This document shows positions 10,734 to 22,829 of a stretch of 64,000 nt of DNA, in pieces. The notes under the pieces were generated by a model. The model ran no database searches and was not told the DNA's origin. It worked only from the letters and a program-made list of their open reading frames with translations. Position 1 is the stretch's first letter. Each line of letters opens with the position of its first letter. The position numbers and the translations under genes are program-made. Source of the stretch: Effrenium voratum (Eukaryota > Sar > Dinophyceae > Suessiales > Symbiodiniaceae); the NCBI GenBank assembly GCA_963377175.1, contig CAUJNA010002779.1, forward strand, positions 1,681,882 to 1,745,881, in the 5' to 3' direction.

Positions 10734-13353
10734 CGAGCTCGGCTCGAGGGGGTTGTCCACCTTTTGGACTTCGGGGGGTTTCCAAGAATCCAGGAGTGCA
10801 AGGAAACCGTTTGGGGATCCCCTAGGAAACCTCCAGGATGGTTAGGATCATCAAGATCTCTGGGTGAGAGGTGACAAGGGAATGAACCCTTTGAAGATTC
10901 TCGAGCGGAATCCAGGATGGGGAGGATCAAGATCTTGCCGGAGGATGATCCAACCGGAGGCAATTTGGAGCCTTTACAGAGGGTCACCTTGGTTCCCCTT
11001 TGCCGGTATCCCCAACAGCAGTAGAACCCCTAAAACCCTCCGGAACCCTCCCTGAGAAAGCCTGAAAGCTGCCTTGTTTGGGCAGAGACCCCAAGGCTTT
11101 CAGCTGTCAAGGGCAAAAAAGATTTCAGGCAACCTTGATACTATGTGTCAAACGGAAAAAGAAGCAAGGCCAACATGAAAAGCTGGACATTTGGCAGAGC
11201 CCTGAGCTCGGAAAGATACATTGGGTGCTTCGGATGAAGGATCTGAGCACAGGTTTAAGAGCTGGGGACATCCGTACACCAAAGTGGGCTCCATTTCAAG
11301 CAAGCTGGCTTAGAAACCGTTACTGCCGGAGGAACACCAAAGGAAGAAGCCCGGAGAAACCACAACTTGGCCCAAAGCTGACAATGTTTCGTGCCCACGG
11401 GCAAACGCTTGAAACCTTGTATATCAAAAGAGTTTAAAAACCTCCGACCAAGGAGAGGAGTGCTTTGGGTACACAATGAGTAGCGCCTCCACAGGGCACC
11501 GGTTTCCCTGTGGTGTTGACTTCAGTATCCAGGCTTCAAACACCACTGAACAGTCTTGCACCCGCCTTGGGCACCGGGAAACTGCTGAGCGCCGTGAGCA
11601 CACCCACAAAGTATGCCGTGGGCAGAGGCCGCAGCGCCTCGCTCGAAGCGCGTAAGCGCGTCAGCCAAGATCCCAAGGTCACAAACGGAGGGGCCGACAG
11701 AAACAGAGAAACTTACTCAAGGCTCGCGGCTTAACCAACCCCCACCATCAAACCACATCACCTTCTACCCCGTGATTCAAACTGCATACTGATAGCACCA
11801 GGCAATGAGAGCACATGACACAGCCTGGCAGCATATTCCTCTTTTTAGGCAGGTGCTGAGCCTATTTTCCGAATCTGGTTCCTTCTGCGAAATGTCACCG
11901 GCTTTTTCCTTGCATTTCTGCAACTTGTTTTGTAATGCAAAAAAGCTGAGACCTGCAGGCCTCCTGGTTTTTCCAATCGCCCTGTTGCAGCATTGGTCTA
12001 CCATTTCTTAGCCTTCCCCTAACCTTTTTCCCAGCACTGCGCACGCTTTTCATAGCTATGCTTTTCTTTTGGCAGGATCAGAGCATCTCCGATTTTCAGG
12101 AATAAGAATCCTGAGCATGACTTGGGACCTGGAGGCCCCTGCCTTTTCCAAGGCTTGCGCGCATGACTTCCAGCCCCCAGGTCTTCCCGTTCCTCGCCAT
12201 TTGCCTTTCCTCACATTCTCAGTTACTTTTCACTGCGCTTCAGCCTTGTGTATGCCATCCTTGGCCAGATTCTCCAGGCTTAGGTCTTTTTCTAGCCCAT
12301 CGCCGTTTGCTTTTCCTCACATCTGCAAATGAGCTCAGATGCTGCTCACTGCGTTTTAGCCTAGTCCAAAAAGCTTTCACTGCTCTTCGGCCATGCAAAA
12401 GGGCACCACATGACTTGGGACCTGGCAGAAAGATCCCCTGAAAAAGACCCACCGCTTTTGGGTATGTCGAACCCGGACAGGGGAATCTACCATGGAAAAC
12501 CAGGTTGTTCGAAGAACATATCCTGAAAAACAGTATTTGGAGCTGGGGGTAGCACCTGGAGGGCACCCAACAAGGTCCGGAAAAATATCCGAAGTGTCAC
12601 AAAGAGCAACTCGTAAGCCACGCCCTTGCAAACCGGACCCTACGGACCCTGACAATGGCTGGGTGTTCTTGTTGGCTTCTGTTCAAAACCCGCACCAAGA
12701 AGGGGGGGTCGGGCACCCCAAAAGAAGTTGACCCCTGAAAAGTTACAGCTGAAAACAACAAGCCTCTTCGTGTTGCCAGGGAGAAGCTTGAAGCCACCCA
12801 GCACAATTATCGGCTTCCAGGATTCTTAGTAATATAAATCATATAACGTAATTCGAAAATATCCATTCAGGATTCCCGGAGTAAGCGTGCAATTGGTTCA
12901 GTGCAAATAATTTACATTCAAATAAGGCAATCCTATCAAAGCTAACCGTTTTAAGCGACACGGAGCTAAGCGACACGAAAACAACTCGCGCAGTATCAAA
13001 GGAAGCCCCCAGTCCAGGACACTCTGAATTCAAAGCTTTTGGGCATCCCTTGTCATTTGCGAGAAGAGGAGAACTAATACGGGCGGCTTGTCTTTCTTCG
13101 AACAAACTACTGTACTTCTTGTTATGGCTTCAAAAGGAAAACGAAAAGGGGAACACCACACATGTTCAAAAAAGGGGTCCCCTAATAGAAGACACACCTG
13201 GTATGGGTTAGGTACTGAGCCGGATGGTTTTTTGGTTTTCCACTCGACCGGCGGGGCCTCCGGGTTCGACAGCATGCTCTTCAGCATGTTCTCCACCTCA
13301 TGCCTCGAGACTTTCAAATGCCGCACACCGCACGCGCTTTCAGGTTCTTGACC
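10734..13353. other. No confident gene
   Basis: Moderately AT-rich sequence with short frames that shadow one another. No recognised domain, array or RNA gene. Confidence 0.35.
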
Positions 13354-13479
13354 TGGCCATGGGTCAAATCCAAATCGCACTTGCAGTGAACATCCCAATC
13401 CAAGCACTAAAATAGGTTCTAAAATGTGTGGTGAATTCACCTACCCCAAAATGATACCATTGGTTTTGACCCACAGCCA
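13354..13479. mobile_element. MITE family A, copy A2
   Basis: Ends TGGCCATGGGTCAAAT and TTTTGACCCACAGCCA form the family A terminal inverted repeats. On the minus strand it is flanked by AGGT on both sides (GCTAGGTGG ... GGCCAGGTCAAG), the arrangement that makes copy A3 an intron. A coding-like stretch on the minus side (EVENMLKSMLSNPE, about 13,255-13,350) follows it, but the frame before the element carries a stop, so I do not call an intron here. Confidence 0.75.
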
Positions 13480-14429
13480 CCTAGCAAACAAGCCATCGAG
13501 GCCAATCAGAGGAGAGATCTCGCAGATGCGGCAGCAAATGCTGGTGGAAAATGTCCGGTACAAAGAACCCTGGCGTGATGAGACAGAAACCCGTGTGAGC
13601 AAGCATGCAACTCCCCACAGGAGAGGAAAAGAAAAAAGAAAGGCGGGTGCGTGCACAGGAGAGGAAGAAGGAAAAAAGAGGCGGGTGCGTGCCGCGCTTG
13701 AAACTCCGGGGCCCTGGCGTGTGCCTCGGTCAGTTGCAGTTTCGCTTGCAATGCCAGCGAGCCATCCGAGAACTTCCTTGCCAAAATGGACTGCAAGCCG
13801 GGCTACGAGGTTTTGCCTTCGGCCCCCAAGCATTCTGGGTGGGCGGCCACAGGTCCATGATCCGGCACAAGCGCAGCAGCAAGAAGTGCGAGAGCTCGAC
13901 TTCCTGACGCCTGCCGGGCGCGATGGCGCTAGATGTCTAAGTAAAGCTGTGGGCTCACATTTGCAAGAAGCTTGGAAGGAAAATCTTCCCACACAACCCA
14001 AAAAGAAAATCAGCCCGTGATCCCGTTGCTCCAAGTTCGCCGGCAACGCTGCTGCCCCGGGGACAGCCGGAGCCGGCGGTTGATCTCTGCCTCAGCTTGC
14101 TTGTCTGCAAGCCTCAAGGCATTGCCGAGTGGGGAACCTGGATGTTTCTTGGTTAGGGCTGCGCTTTTGGAGATTGCCTACAAATCACGGCATGACATGT
14201 CACCGTCAATCAAAACTATCCGCGATCCTCTTTTCTCTCTATCGCTTGTGGGGATTAGTCGTTGCCACGAAAGGAGGCCTCACCCGCCCTAAGCCTTCCA
14301 AACTCTCGGGGTCACTACCTCAACGCGTCACACGTTCCTTCGAAACGGATGGGAGCCGTCTGCGAACCTTCACTTTGCAGGGTCGCCCCAACCGCCACCC
14401 CAAATGTGTTCGGAGTGGGGCTCTGGCTG

Positions 14430-15245
14430 GCGTGGCTTCACTGACTTTGCCTACGCCAGCCGATGTGTGGATGGAGGCCAGCGGCAGTGAGTAAGCGCTC
14501 AACGAGGGTACTCGTCGTGAGTGCGCTGCTTGGAGTCGCGAGTGTCACGTGGGCGACAGCTTCGGCGAGAGCCTTGCGAAGCTGCAACGGTTGCCCGGCA
14601 TAGCAAAAGCGCATCTCGCAACAGCTGTCCTTGCGCAATCGTCCGCCGCGCGCCGGATTCAGCGTCGGACCCCACGATGTTCGAGCGCTTGGCGGGCCCA
14701 AGAGTTGACTTGCTCTCCTGGCCAGCTGCACTTCCTCCGCCACAAGCGCCTGCAGACTGCGTGTGTGGGCAAGAAGCGGCTTTGACTACGCCGTGAGTGC
14801 CCTTGCGGCCAAGCTCACTTGGGCGCCCTCGCCGTGAGCTTGTGGAGGCAAACATGCAGCCGTCGGTTGCCGCAACAAGTCGCGCGGGTTGCTGAAAGGC
14901 GGCCAAACGAACAGTGGGACGGAGGCCCACTGGAGGGCCCGCCTTCAAGGGCAAGGTAGCTGACGACCAGCACAACCACGAGCGAGGGTTACCGCGTCTC
15001 TCTTGCAGCCAGGGGGCGACACTTTGCGCGAGCTGCGCGCAGCCTGTGTCCGTTTTGCCAGTGAAGTCGCTCGGGGCGCAGTTGCCGGAGGCGTCTTGCG
15101 CGTCGACAACTTGGCCGCCTCGATGAGAGCCAAAAAGAGCGGCACTTGTGATTTCGCCAGTGCCTGATCCGCACCGGAGCCTGGCATCCAACGGCGACCG
15201 ACGCTCCAGCAGCACCAGGTCGAGCCGCGCGTCATCGCGCTGCAG
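14430..15245 (-). CDS. GC-rich coding-like block, product unknown
   Basis: Two minus-strand patches look coding. One is about 14,440-14,640, starting after GCGCAAG with DSCCEMRFCYAGQPLQLRK and continuing through KALAEAVAHVTLATPSSAL. The other is about 14,980-15,190, where VVDAQDASGNCAPSDFTGK competes with a second open frame. They may be exons of one gene, but no consistent splicing or domain was found. Confidence 0.35.
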
Positions 15246-16871
15246 CCCTCCCAAGCTGCGAGGGCATTGCAATGCCCAGCCAAGGAAACTTAACAAGTTT
15301 GACACCGGAATCTCCGGGAGCCCCTCAACGAGCATGGCGCACTCAGAGGAACCAGAAATGTGCATAACCATCGCCACATCAATTGGCCCAGAAAATATAG
15401 GGATTTGTTGCCGTTCAGCACATTGATGGCTTATGCCAACCCTAAACCTTCCAAACTCTTGGCAGCCATGTCAAGGGAAACCAGAGGCAAACCACAGACA
15501 AACCCATCTTATGGATGTGCATCAAAACAAGGGGCCCTTCCGCTTTAAGATGGTCCTGACACATTCCACTGTGTTTGAATCAGCGCACCCCAAGTAAGTT
15601 CTGAGCCCTACCTCAACCGCCTCTTCACCCAAGCCTTGGCCCTCCCGGCGATTGGCACGGCTTGAGGTCGGCGCCATGATCAAAGTCATGGGAAATCGCC
15701 AGTCCATGCCCGCCTGGCGCTGAGTTTCCGGGGCATAGAAGCAAGAGCCACCAGAGGCGTCTGGTTTTTTCAGAGAGAACCTGCAGTTTTCCTGAGCCGC
15801 AACCAGCAACCAGCTCTCTTTCTTTCTCTCTCTCTCTCTCTCGTGCCACTCTTGGACCGACTTTGAAAAGTCGCTCACCAAACTTGCCTCTCCCGCCCAG
15901 CGCGAGGTCCCAACAAAGGCCAACCCTCCCTCGCCCGGATCGCCCGCTGCCCAGGCGCCTCGCGGAGGCCGCAGGCCAGCTCCAAGAGCTCCGCCGCCGC
16001 GAGGCCCCGCAGCTCCGCGTCCCAGAAGTCCTCCGATCAGGCCAGCGAAGCGAGCGGGAGGATCTCGAGCCCGGAAAACGGAGTCGGGAGCGAGTGGGGA
16101 GGAAGCTGTGGGGGAGTGGGCAACAAAAAACACCCAAAAAAAGCAGAAGAACTGCAAGAGAAGAAATGGGCGGTAAGGACAGCCACGGTCTAGGAATCTT
16201 TGAAGGACAAAGAGATCCCACTGCTCAAAGGGGCAGCACCCTCAGAATGGAACGTCCTGGTTGGTTGCACTGGGGCAGTATTACCCATCAGTATTACCCA
16301 TGGTTGTGGAAATCACCTCTGGGGTTCAAACCACCATTAAAACAAGTCATCATCTAAATTGCTAAATTCTGCTAAATTGTGTCCACCTTTGTTTTCGTGG
16401 GGGTTGAACCCTAGGGTCACCCTTTCTGCGATAAAGTTGTTGTCATCTGCAGGACTGCTCCATACAGAAAGTAGCACCCAATCTTCCACAGCCGTGACTG
16501 TCCTCAGTCTGATCCCCTGCTAAAAGTGTTGGACTTGTGGGTTACATGGAAACCCAACCACTAAACCAACTAAAACAACTCAAAAATCTAAGTTGAACCG
16601 GACGATTCGCGGGGAACCGCCAAAATGAACCTTAGTTCCAACCGCGGATTTCTTCATACCCAAAAAACCCATTAATCTAAAGGAAGTCGATTGATTCAAA
16701 AAATGTTTATCTACCTGTGTGGTTTGGCCTTTGTGTTTCTTTTTTTTTCTGGAGCCTCCCTAAGGACCCTCCAAAAATGGGTAGGTATACCCAAGAAACC
16801 CCGGACAAGCGAGCTCAACTGTGAGAGCCTCTTCTGGAGAAGAGCGAAAACCGAAAACACGGCTTGCAATT
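15246..16871. other. No confident gene; short (CT)n at 15.82 kb
   Basis: A GC-rich stretch at about 15.9-16.1 kb is open on both strands, and I could not choose between them. A (CT)n tract lies at 15,820-15,842. The rest is AT-richer with no recognisable feature. Confidence 0.35.
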
Positions 16872-16984
16872 CAAATGGCTGTGGCTCAAAAAACCGGAAT
16901 TCCAAAATGGGTTGCCCTGGAAAGTGGAAACATGGACCAAAACCTGCGGTTTGCCCCTCCTGGTTAATAGCCACACCCAAATGG
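16872..16984. mobile_element. MITE family B copy (16.9 kb)
   Basis: Inverted ends CTGTGGCTCAAAA and ATAGCCACACC, with the family interior (GGACCAAAACCTGCGG in this orientation). It is flanked by a perfect 7 bp direct repeat CAAATGG at 16872-16878 and 16978-16984, which is the target duplication. Confidence 0.75.
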
Positions 16985-17144
16985 AACTCTTGCACGCCAA
17001 AAGCTCCCAGGGCGCAAAAACCGAAGGATTGATTGCTCCTTGCGAGCTGCGAGCGCTTGGGTCCCGGACGCTGGTTGAATGAAAACCAGCCTAAAATCAT
17101 GGGGACCGACAGTAGAAAAAAAAAAAAGAAAAAAAAAAAAACAG

Positions 17145-17385
17145 CCCCCCTTGGGTGAACAAGTACTTAAAAAAAACGAATCCCCCCAGACCCGTTGGGC
17201 GAACCAGTACTTAAAAAACCCAGCCCCCCAGACCCGTTGGGCGAGGCAGTACTTAACAAACGAATCCCCGGGCCCGTTGGGCAGACCAGTAATTGAAAAA
17301 TAATCCGAAACCCCTCCAGACCCGTTGGGCAGACCAGTACTAAGCCAAACCCCCCCGGGGCCGTTGGGCGAACCAGTACTTAAAA
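17145..17385. repeat. Minisatellite, ~47 bp unit, about six copies
   Basis: Successive units share CCAGACCCGTTGGGCGA followed by ACCAGTACTTAAAAAA. Units differ by small substitutions and by A-tract length. A-rich homopolymers bound the array at about 17115-17142 and 17382-17405. Confidence 0.9.
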
Positions 17386-17499
17386 AAAAAAAAAAAAAAA
17401 AAAAACGAAACCCCACCAGACCCGGAAAATGGTTGGTGTCCTTTGTTTCCCCTTCAAACGCCAACCAAAAGGAGGGTCACTAGTTTGAGACACCCTCAA

Positions 17500-18240
17500 G
17501 TAACATTGGCCCATGCCCCCTTCCCCCCCCCCCCCCGCGGAAAGGGGGGCAGCCGTGATCTTGGAGACATCTGACCCTGTTCGCTCGACACTGACTGTCC
17601 TGCATCCAGCCCTCAACGAAGACCGGAACGCCCTCGACCTCTGCAGCCACCAAGCACAAACGCGAGCAGAAGAGCGCAAGAAAAGAGATAAAGTAACAAT
17701 CATTCCAGTGACTCAGTGGCAAAAGAGTTGATGCCAAGAGCATATGCTAGGATTGAAAAAGTCTGCGTGCTGTCAAGGCTGCATTCCAACAGCTGTAACA
17801 GCCGGTGCAACTGCCTGTCCAGCATCAACTTGTCAACTCAAACCGCAAGCCACAACAAACACTTGAACGAAACATCAACACACACACACACACAATCTCC
17901 GTATTGTTTTGCACACACACACACACACCGTAAATTGTGTGCAACAAGAGATGAACGCCATAGTGGCCCTCTGTGTGCCACCTTGAGAGGCCGAGCATTG
18001 CACCACCTGGCCAAATCGTTTGGATCCCGGGGCCGTCACCTCACCGGAAGCTCCTGGAAGCCGGGCCGACTGCTACGTGTGGTCCACCCGATGTATGTGG
18101 CCAAGTTGGGCGTGTACAATGTATCTTGGTTTACATATTACATATAAACACACATGTCCTTCTTTACGCATGTATGTTATTATTTTGTACGTATCCATTT
18201 GTAGTATCTTTGTGAAATTGTGTATTCGTTGACTTATTTC
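17500..18240. other. No confident gene; (CA)n tracts
   Basis: Contains a poly-C run at about 17,521-17,536 and (CA)n tracts at about 17,878-17,930. No domain-bearing frame. Confidence 0.4.
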
Positions 18241-18242
18241 AT

Positions 18243-18360
18243 GGGGGCTGGGGGGGAGGGAGGGGGGGGAGCCCAAATAAGCCCTCATTAAGCCCCTAAT
18301 AAGGGCTTATTTGGGGCTTATTGGGGCCCCTCCCCCCACCCCTCCTCCCCTCAGCCCCCA
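18243..18360. repeat. G-rich/C-rich imperfect palindrome
   Basis: The left arm (runs of G, then AGCCCAAATAAGCCCT) and the right arm (AGGGCTTATTTGGGGC, then runs of C ending CAGCCCC) are near reverse complements around a short spacer. It can fold as a long hairpin, and the G-runs could form quadruplexes. It sits at the edge of the large microsatellite. Confidence 0.8.
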
Positions 18361-18379
18361 CGTTTGTATCTATATAGGT

Positions 18380-19487
18380 CCATTCATTCATCCATCCATC
18401 CATCCATCCATCCATCCATCCATCCATCCATCCATCCATCCATCCATCCATCCATCCATCCATCCATCCATCCATCCATCCATCCATCCATCCATCCATC
18501 CATCCATCCATCCATCCATCCATCCATCCATCCATCCATCCATCCATCCATCCATCCATCCATCCATCCATCCATCCATCCATCCATCCATCCATCCATC
18601 CATCCATCCATCCATCCATCCATCCATCCATCCATCCATCCATCCATCCATCCATCCATCCATCCATCCATCCATCCATCCATCCATCCATCCATCCATC
18701 CATCCATCCATCCATCCATCCATCCATCCATCCCATTCATTCCATCCATCCATCCCATTCATTCCATCCATCCATCCATCCATCCATCCATCCATCCATC
18801 CATCCATCCATCCATCCATCCATCCCATTCATTCCATCCATCCCATTCATTCCATTCATTTTATTCATTCCATTCATTCCATTCATTCCATTCATTCCAT
18901 TCATGTCATTCATGTCATTCATGTCATTCATGTCATTCATTTCATTCATGTCATTCATGTCATTCATTTCATTCATTTCATTCATGTCATTCATGTCATT
19001 CATGTCATTCATTTCATTCATGTCATTCATGTCATTCATGTCATTCATGGCATGAATTTCATTCATTTCATTCATGTCCTTCATGTCATGCATGTCATTC
19101 ATGTCATTCATTTCATTCATTTCATTCATGTCATTCATGTCATTCATGTCATTCATTTCATTCATGTCATTCATTCCATTCATTCCATTCCTTCCTTCCT
19201 TCCTTCCATTCCATTCCATTCCATCCTTCCTTCCATTCCATTCCATTCCATTCCATTCCATTCCATTCCCTTCCCTTCCCTTCCCTTCCCTTCCCTTCCC
19301 TTCCCTTCCCTTCCCTTCCCTTCCCTTCCCTTCCCTTCCCTTCCCTTCCCTTCCCTTCCCTTCCTTCCTTCCTTCCTTCCTTCCTTCCTTCCTTCACACA
19401 TTCATTCATTGATTAATCCATTCATTCATATTTCATTAATTCATTCACTCATGCAATTATGAATTTGTTTAGTTGATATTTATGTAT

Positions 19488-19530
<43 letters not shown>

Positions 19531-20330
19531 TTGATTTATATATTTATTCATTTATTTATGTTTTATTGATTTATCTATTTGTTCATGAGTACTTATTTAT
19601 TCATCTGATTAGTCGGTCAATGCGTCAGCAGTTTATGTGTGTGTGTGTGATGATTGTTTGATGTGTTGATTTTTGTATGTAGTTATTTGTTTGCACCTAT
19701 GCAACTATGTGTTTTCGTATTTAGTTATTTACGTATGTACTTATTTATTTATGTGTTTAGTTACTATTAAGTTGGTCATGTATTTATGTGATTGTCCTTA
19801 TTTGTCCAGTTGATCATGTACTTGTTTATTTATCTGATTATTTGTTTCTTGATTTATGTGTGTTGCTATTTGATTGTTGATTTATTGACTTATCAATTTA
19901 TGCATAAGTTATTTATTTCTTAACTAATTATTTGTCTAGTTATTTCTTTATTTATTTATTTACTTATTTATGTAGTTATTTATTTATTACTTGTTCATTA
20001 TTTCATAAATTTATTCTTGAAATTCATTTATAGATTTACTTGTGTATTTATTTATGTGTTTATTTGTAGATTTATGTATTTATTTGCGTATGGTTCATTG
20101 ATTGGTGTATTCATTATCATCTATCTATGCATTTATTTACTGTATTTGCTTACATATTTAGGCATTTGTTTATCCATTTGTTTATTATAATTCTAGATAT
20201 TAATTTACTTATTCATTCATTGCTTGTTGATTTGTTTATTTATCTATCTACGTATCTATCGAATCTAGTTGCTTACATATTCATGTGTTCTACTTATTTC
20301 TGTATTTACCTATGTGACTGCTTCTTAGTT
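18380..20330. repeat. Two-kilobase compound microsatellite
   Basis: Blocks in order: near-perfect (CATC)n at about 18,380-18,840; degenerate CATTCATGT/CATTCATTT units to about 19,190; mixed TTCC/CATTC; (TTCCC)n at about 19,262-19,362; (TTCC)n to 19,394; then degenerate (TTTA)n to about 20.3 kb. Each block looks like slippage expansion from the edge of its neighbour. The HPSIHPSI and MDGWMDGW frames are repeat translations. Confidence 0.97.
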
Positions 20331-20394
20331 ATGCGATATACACTATGAGTGTAATGTCATATGATATATTCATCAAACTGGTGGAGCTATTCTC

Positions 20395-20529
20395 TCACCA
20401 ATCGGACGCACGTTTGCCTTCCCTTCCTTTGCCTGTCACGTCCAGTGATTTGGTCAATGCACAAATCTGTCCTGCGAAGGCAGAGGCCACCGCTTCTCGC
20501 ACCAGGCCCCTGTCCTCCTGGCTGATGAC
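20395..20529 (-). CDS. Candidate last exon of an unidentified gene
   Basis: After acceptor GGGAACTCAG on the minus strand, the frame starts VISQEDRGLVREAVASAF, continues AGQICALTKSLDV and ends in TGA at 20395-20397 (45 codons with stop). It joins in phase 0 to the exon at 20818-20880. No domain recognised. Confidence 0.55.
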   Translation of the reverse strand, partial: VISQEDRGLVREAVASAFAGQICALTKSLDVTGKGREGKRASDW

Positions 20530-20611
20530 CTGAGTTCCCCTCCCGGATTCAACTCGCAACGAGCGGTGAAACAAACAGCGAGCGCGGAGGATGTGACTCG
20601 TGTAAGGAACA

Positions 20612-20715
20612 TAGGTGTCCTTTTAGGGCAAATAAATGGCCCTGTAGATTATTGAACCACCGGGTTTTACCAGGGCCATCTATTTTTCCACCAAAACAAC
20701 CAAAAAGGACACCTA
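20612..20715. mobile_element. MITE family D, copy 1
   Basis: Bounded by TAGGTGTCCTTTT and AAAAAGGACACCTA, with an inner part containing ACCAGGGCCATCTATTT. 104 bp, non-coding. It lies within the presumed intron 20530-20817. A second copy is at 51925-52016. Confidence 0.75.
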
Positions 20716-20817
20716 CGGTAAGAAAACTTATGGTCATGCGGTTGTTTCAAGCCATCTCAAGCCTGTGCTCGTCTAAAATCCCTCCAGGGTCGTGACCTCT
20801 CACGGCCTCAGGGGCAC

Positions 20818-20880
20818 CTGCGGCCAAAGGGCATCTGGCGGCCGTACCGGCGGCGCCAGGGCAGTGAGGCAGGCGGTGAC
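20818..20880 (-). CDS. Candidate internal exon (gene at 20.4-21.2 kb)
   Basis: 63 nt between acceptor CACCTCGCAG and donor CAG|GTGCCC, reading VTACLTALAPPVRPPDALW and then PQ. Phase 0 at both ends matches the exon at 20395-20529. Product unknown. Confidence 0.45.
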
Positions 20881-20930
20881 CTGCGAGGTGCAGCGCCCAA
20901 AGGAACAAAGATCAAATGCCGGAATCCCGT

Positions 20931-21037
20931 CAAATGGGGAGTCGAAATTAAACCAATTGGACCGCAGGTCGTATGTTTCCATTTGCCGATCGGGTTCTGT
21001 TTTGGGGTTACCCTATGTTTGACCCATACCCAAATGG
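20931..21037. mobile_element. MITE family B copy (20.9 kb)
   Basis: Family B interior (TTGGACCGCAGG, GTTTCCATTTGCC) flanked by a perfect 7 bp CAAATGG at 20931-20937 and 21031-21037. It lies between two coding-like blocks, probably in an intron. Confidence 0.75.
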
Positions 21038-21059
21038 ATGGCTCAAATGGTATCTACAT

Positions 21060-21185
21060 CGCATGGAAGCCAAGCGTTGAAAAATGGTTCATCTGGCTTT
21101 GACGAGACCGGCGCTTCACAAACTTCGGGGGCTCGGGGCCTGCTTCAACGGAAGCTCTTGCAAGTTCTGCAGCACTGGCCTCAAC
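21060..21185 (-). CDS. Candidate exon (gene at 20.4-21.2 kb)
   Basis: After acceptor CTTCGGCAG the minus strand reads VEASAAELARASVEAGPEP and on into KFVKRRSRQSQ. Composition is coding-like, but the 3' boundary is not resolved and the phase to the next exon is unproven. Confidence 0.4.
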
Positions 21186-21454
21186 CTGCCGAAGAGCGTT
21201 GGTGTGTGCCCTCCCAAAGATAATATTTTTGCCGGCTCCTTTCATGCTACGCAGTTGAGCAAACACAGACCATAGAGGCAGTCGTTGGGACGCAGCCGTC
21301 TTCTGGGGAAAACCCACCCCCCCTCCCCCCGAAGACGTGCAGCGTGCTCGACCCACCTGAACCCCAGCTCCCCAGCTCCCCTACCCTGGCCCTAAACCTC
21401 CCAAATCACATGCGTGCAAATCGAAAAGCGGGGATGGCCTTTTTTAGGCCACAG

Positions 21455-21562
21455 TTGGCTGTGGCTCAAATAGACGTACCAAAATGGCACCTTGCCAAAT
21501 GGAACCAAAGACTAACACCTGCGCAACCCTAGTTCTTCAATTTTGACCCACACCCATTTGGC
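21455..21562. mobile_element. MITE family B copy (21.5 kb)
   Basis: TTGGCTGTGGCTCAAA at the left and TTTTGACCCACACCCATTTGG at the right, with the family B interior. Both flanks read TTGGC. Confidence 0.7.
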
Positions 21563-22424
21563 GGTTGGGGGTTCGTTTCCAAGGGGGTTTCAATTCGCTC
21601 AGTGCCCCACAGCTTTGTGGAGAGCTCCTCCAGTGCCTGGCTCGCTCCCTCGCTCCCGGCCAGCGGGAAGGGGGGGTTTGTGTTGGACGCCTAGACGATG
21701 GTTGAGGTGTTTTTCCCCAGATAGCTGCAAGCAGGGCCAGGGTGCAGGTGCAGTTTTTTGTTCTCTGAGTCTATGCAGGTGTAGTTGTTTTTGGGTTTGC
21801 TCGCCCCGGCTTTTTGCTAGCTCCGGCTCAGCACAAGGCCTCCCTCATATGCCTCAAAAGGCGTTGGCTCCCTGGACTATGGCTCCCCAAAAAAAGTGAC
21901 AAAGCAACAGGAATCAAAACATGATTCAACAGACCGAAGGAAGGATGCTGGGGAAAATTTTGCTGCAACGGTGTCGAACCGCACTCTGAAGGATTGCTCC
22001 AACTGATTTGAGCTGATTCGAAAAGTCGTATGGGTCTCACTGACGATGCAATCGTACCAACAGCTCAAGTTGAAGCTGGTGCCACTGCATCACCCGCGTT
22101 GCCAGTGCAGGAATAGAACACAATGGTCACCAGGTAAGGAACGAAGAGCAAAGCATATAGCAAGAAAGATTGCACGAAGCAATCAGCAGGCAACAAAAAG
22201 CATTACTGGCAGTTTCCTGAGTATCGCGAACACCACAAACATCTTACACACACTCCCTCATAACAAACATAACTGGCATCCAACATCTGCACCACCTAGC
22301 AACATAACCGATATGACAACAGCATCAAAAGAACAAGAAAATGGAAGGGAAAGAAGAGAAGACAACAAATAAAGGAAAAAGAAAAGGAAATAAAAGATAT
22401 TAACAGCAAGGAAAAAGAAAACAA

Positions 22425-22750
22425 CAAAGGAGAGGAGAGGAGAGGAGAGGAGAGGAGAGGAGAGGAGAGGAGAGGAGAGGAGAGAAAGGGAAGGGAAGGG
22501 AAAGGGAAGGAAAGGAAAGTAAAAGACAGGGGAAGGACAAAACAAAAAGGGAGACATCAAGTGAGAAAGAAAGAAACAAAAGGAAAGCAAGAAAGAATGG
22601 AAGAAAGAAACAAAGAAAGAAAGAAAGGAAGAAAGAAAGCAAGAAAGAAAGAAGAGAAGAAAGGAAAGAAAGAAAGAGGGAATACAGAAAAGCAAGAAAG
22701 AAAGAGGGAAAACAGAAAAGCAAGAAAGAAAGAGTGGAAGACAGAAAAGC

Positions 22751-22785
<35 letters not shown>

Positions 22786-22815
22786 CAAGAAAGAAAGAAA
22801 GGAAGGAACGAAGGA
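22425..22815. repeat. (GGAGA)n then (GAAA)n purine array
   Basis: About 11 perfect GAGAG pentamers at 22430-22484 grade into GGAAA/GAAA units to about 22815. The KKERKKERK and SFLLSFFLS frames are repeat artefacts. Confidence 0.95.
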
Positions 22816-22829
22816 AGGAAGGGAATTGG

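Noticed and set aside
13354..13479. Family A copy A2 as a second MITE-derived intron
   Set aside because: AGGT flanks are present, but the phase needed by the downstream frame meets a stop upstream of the element.
18311..19462. Long ORFs of HPSI and HSFHSC repeats on both strands
   Set aside because: Direct translations of the CATC/CATTCATGT microsatellite in all frames; no unique sequence.
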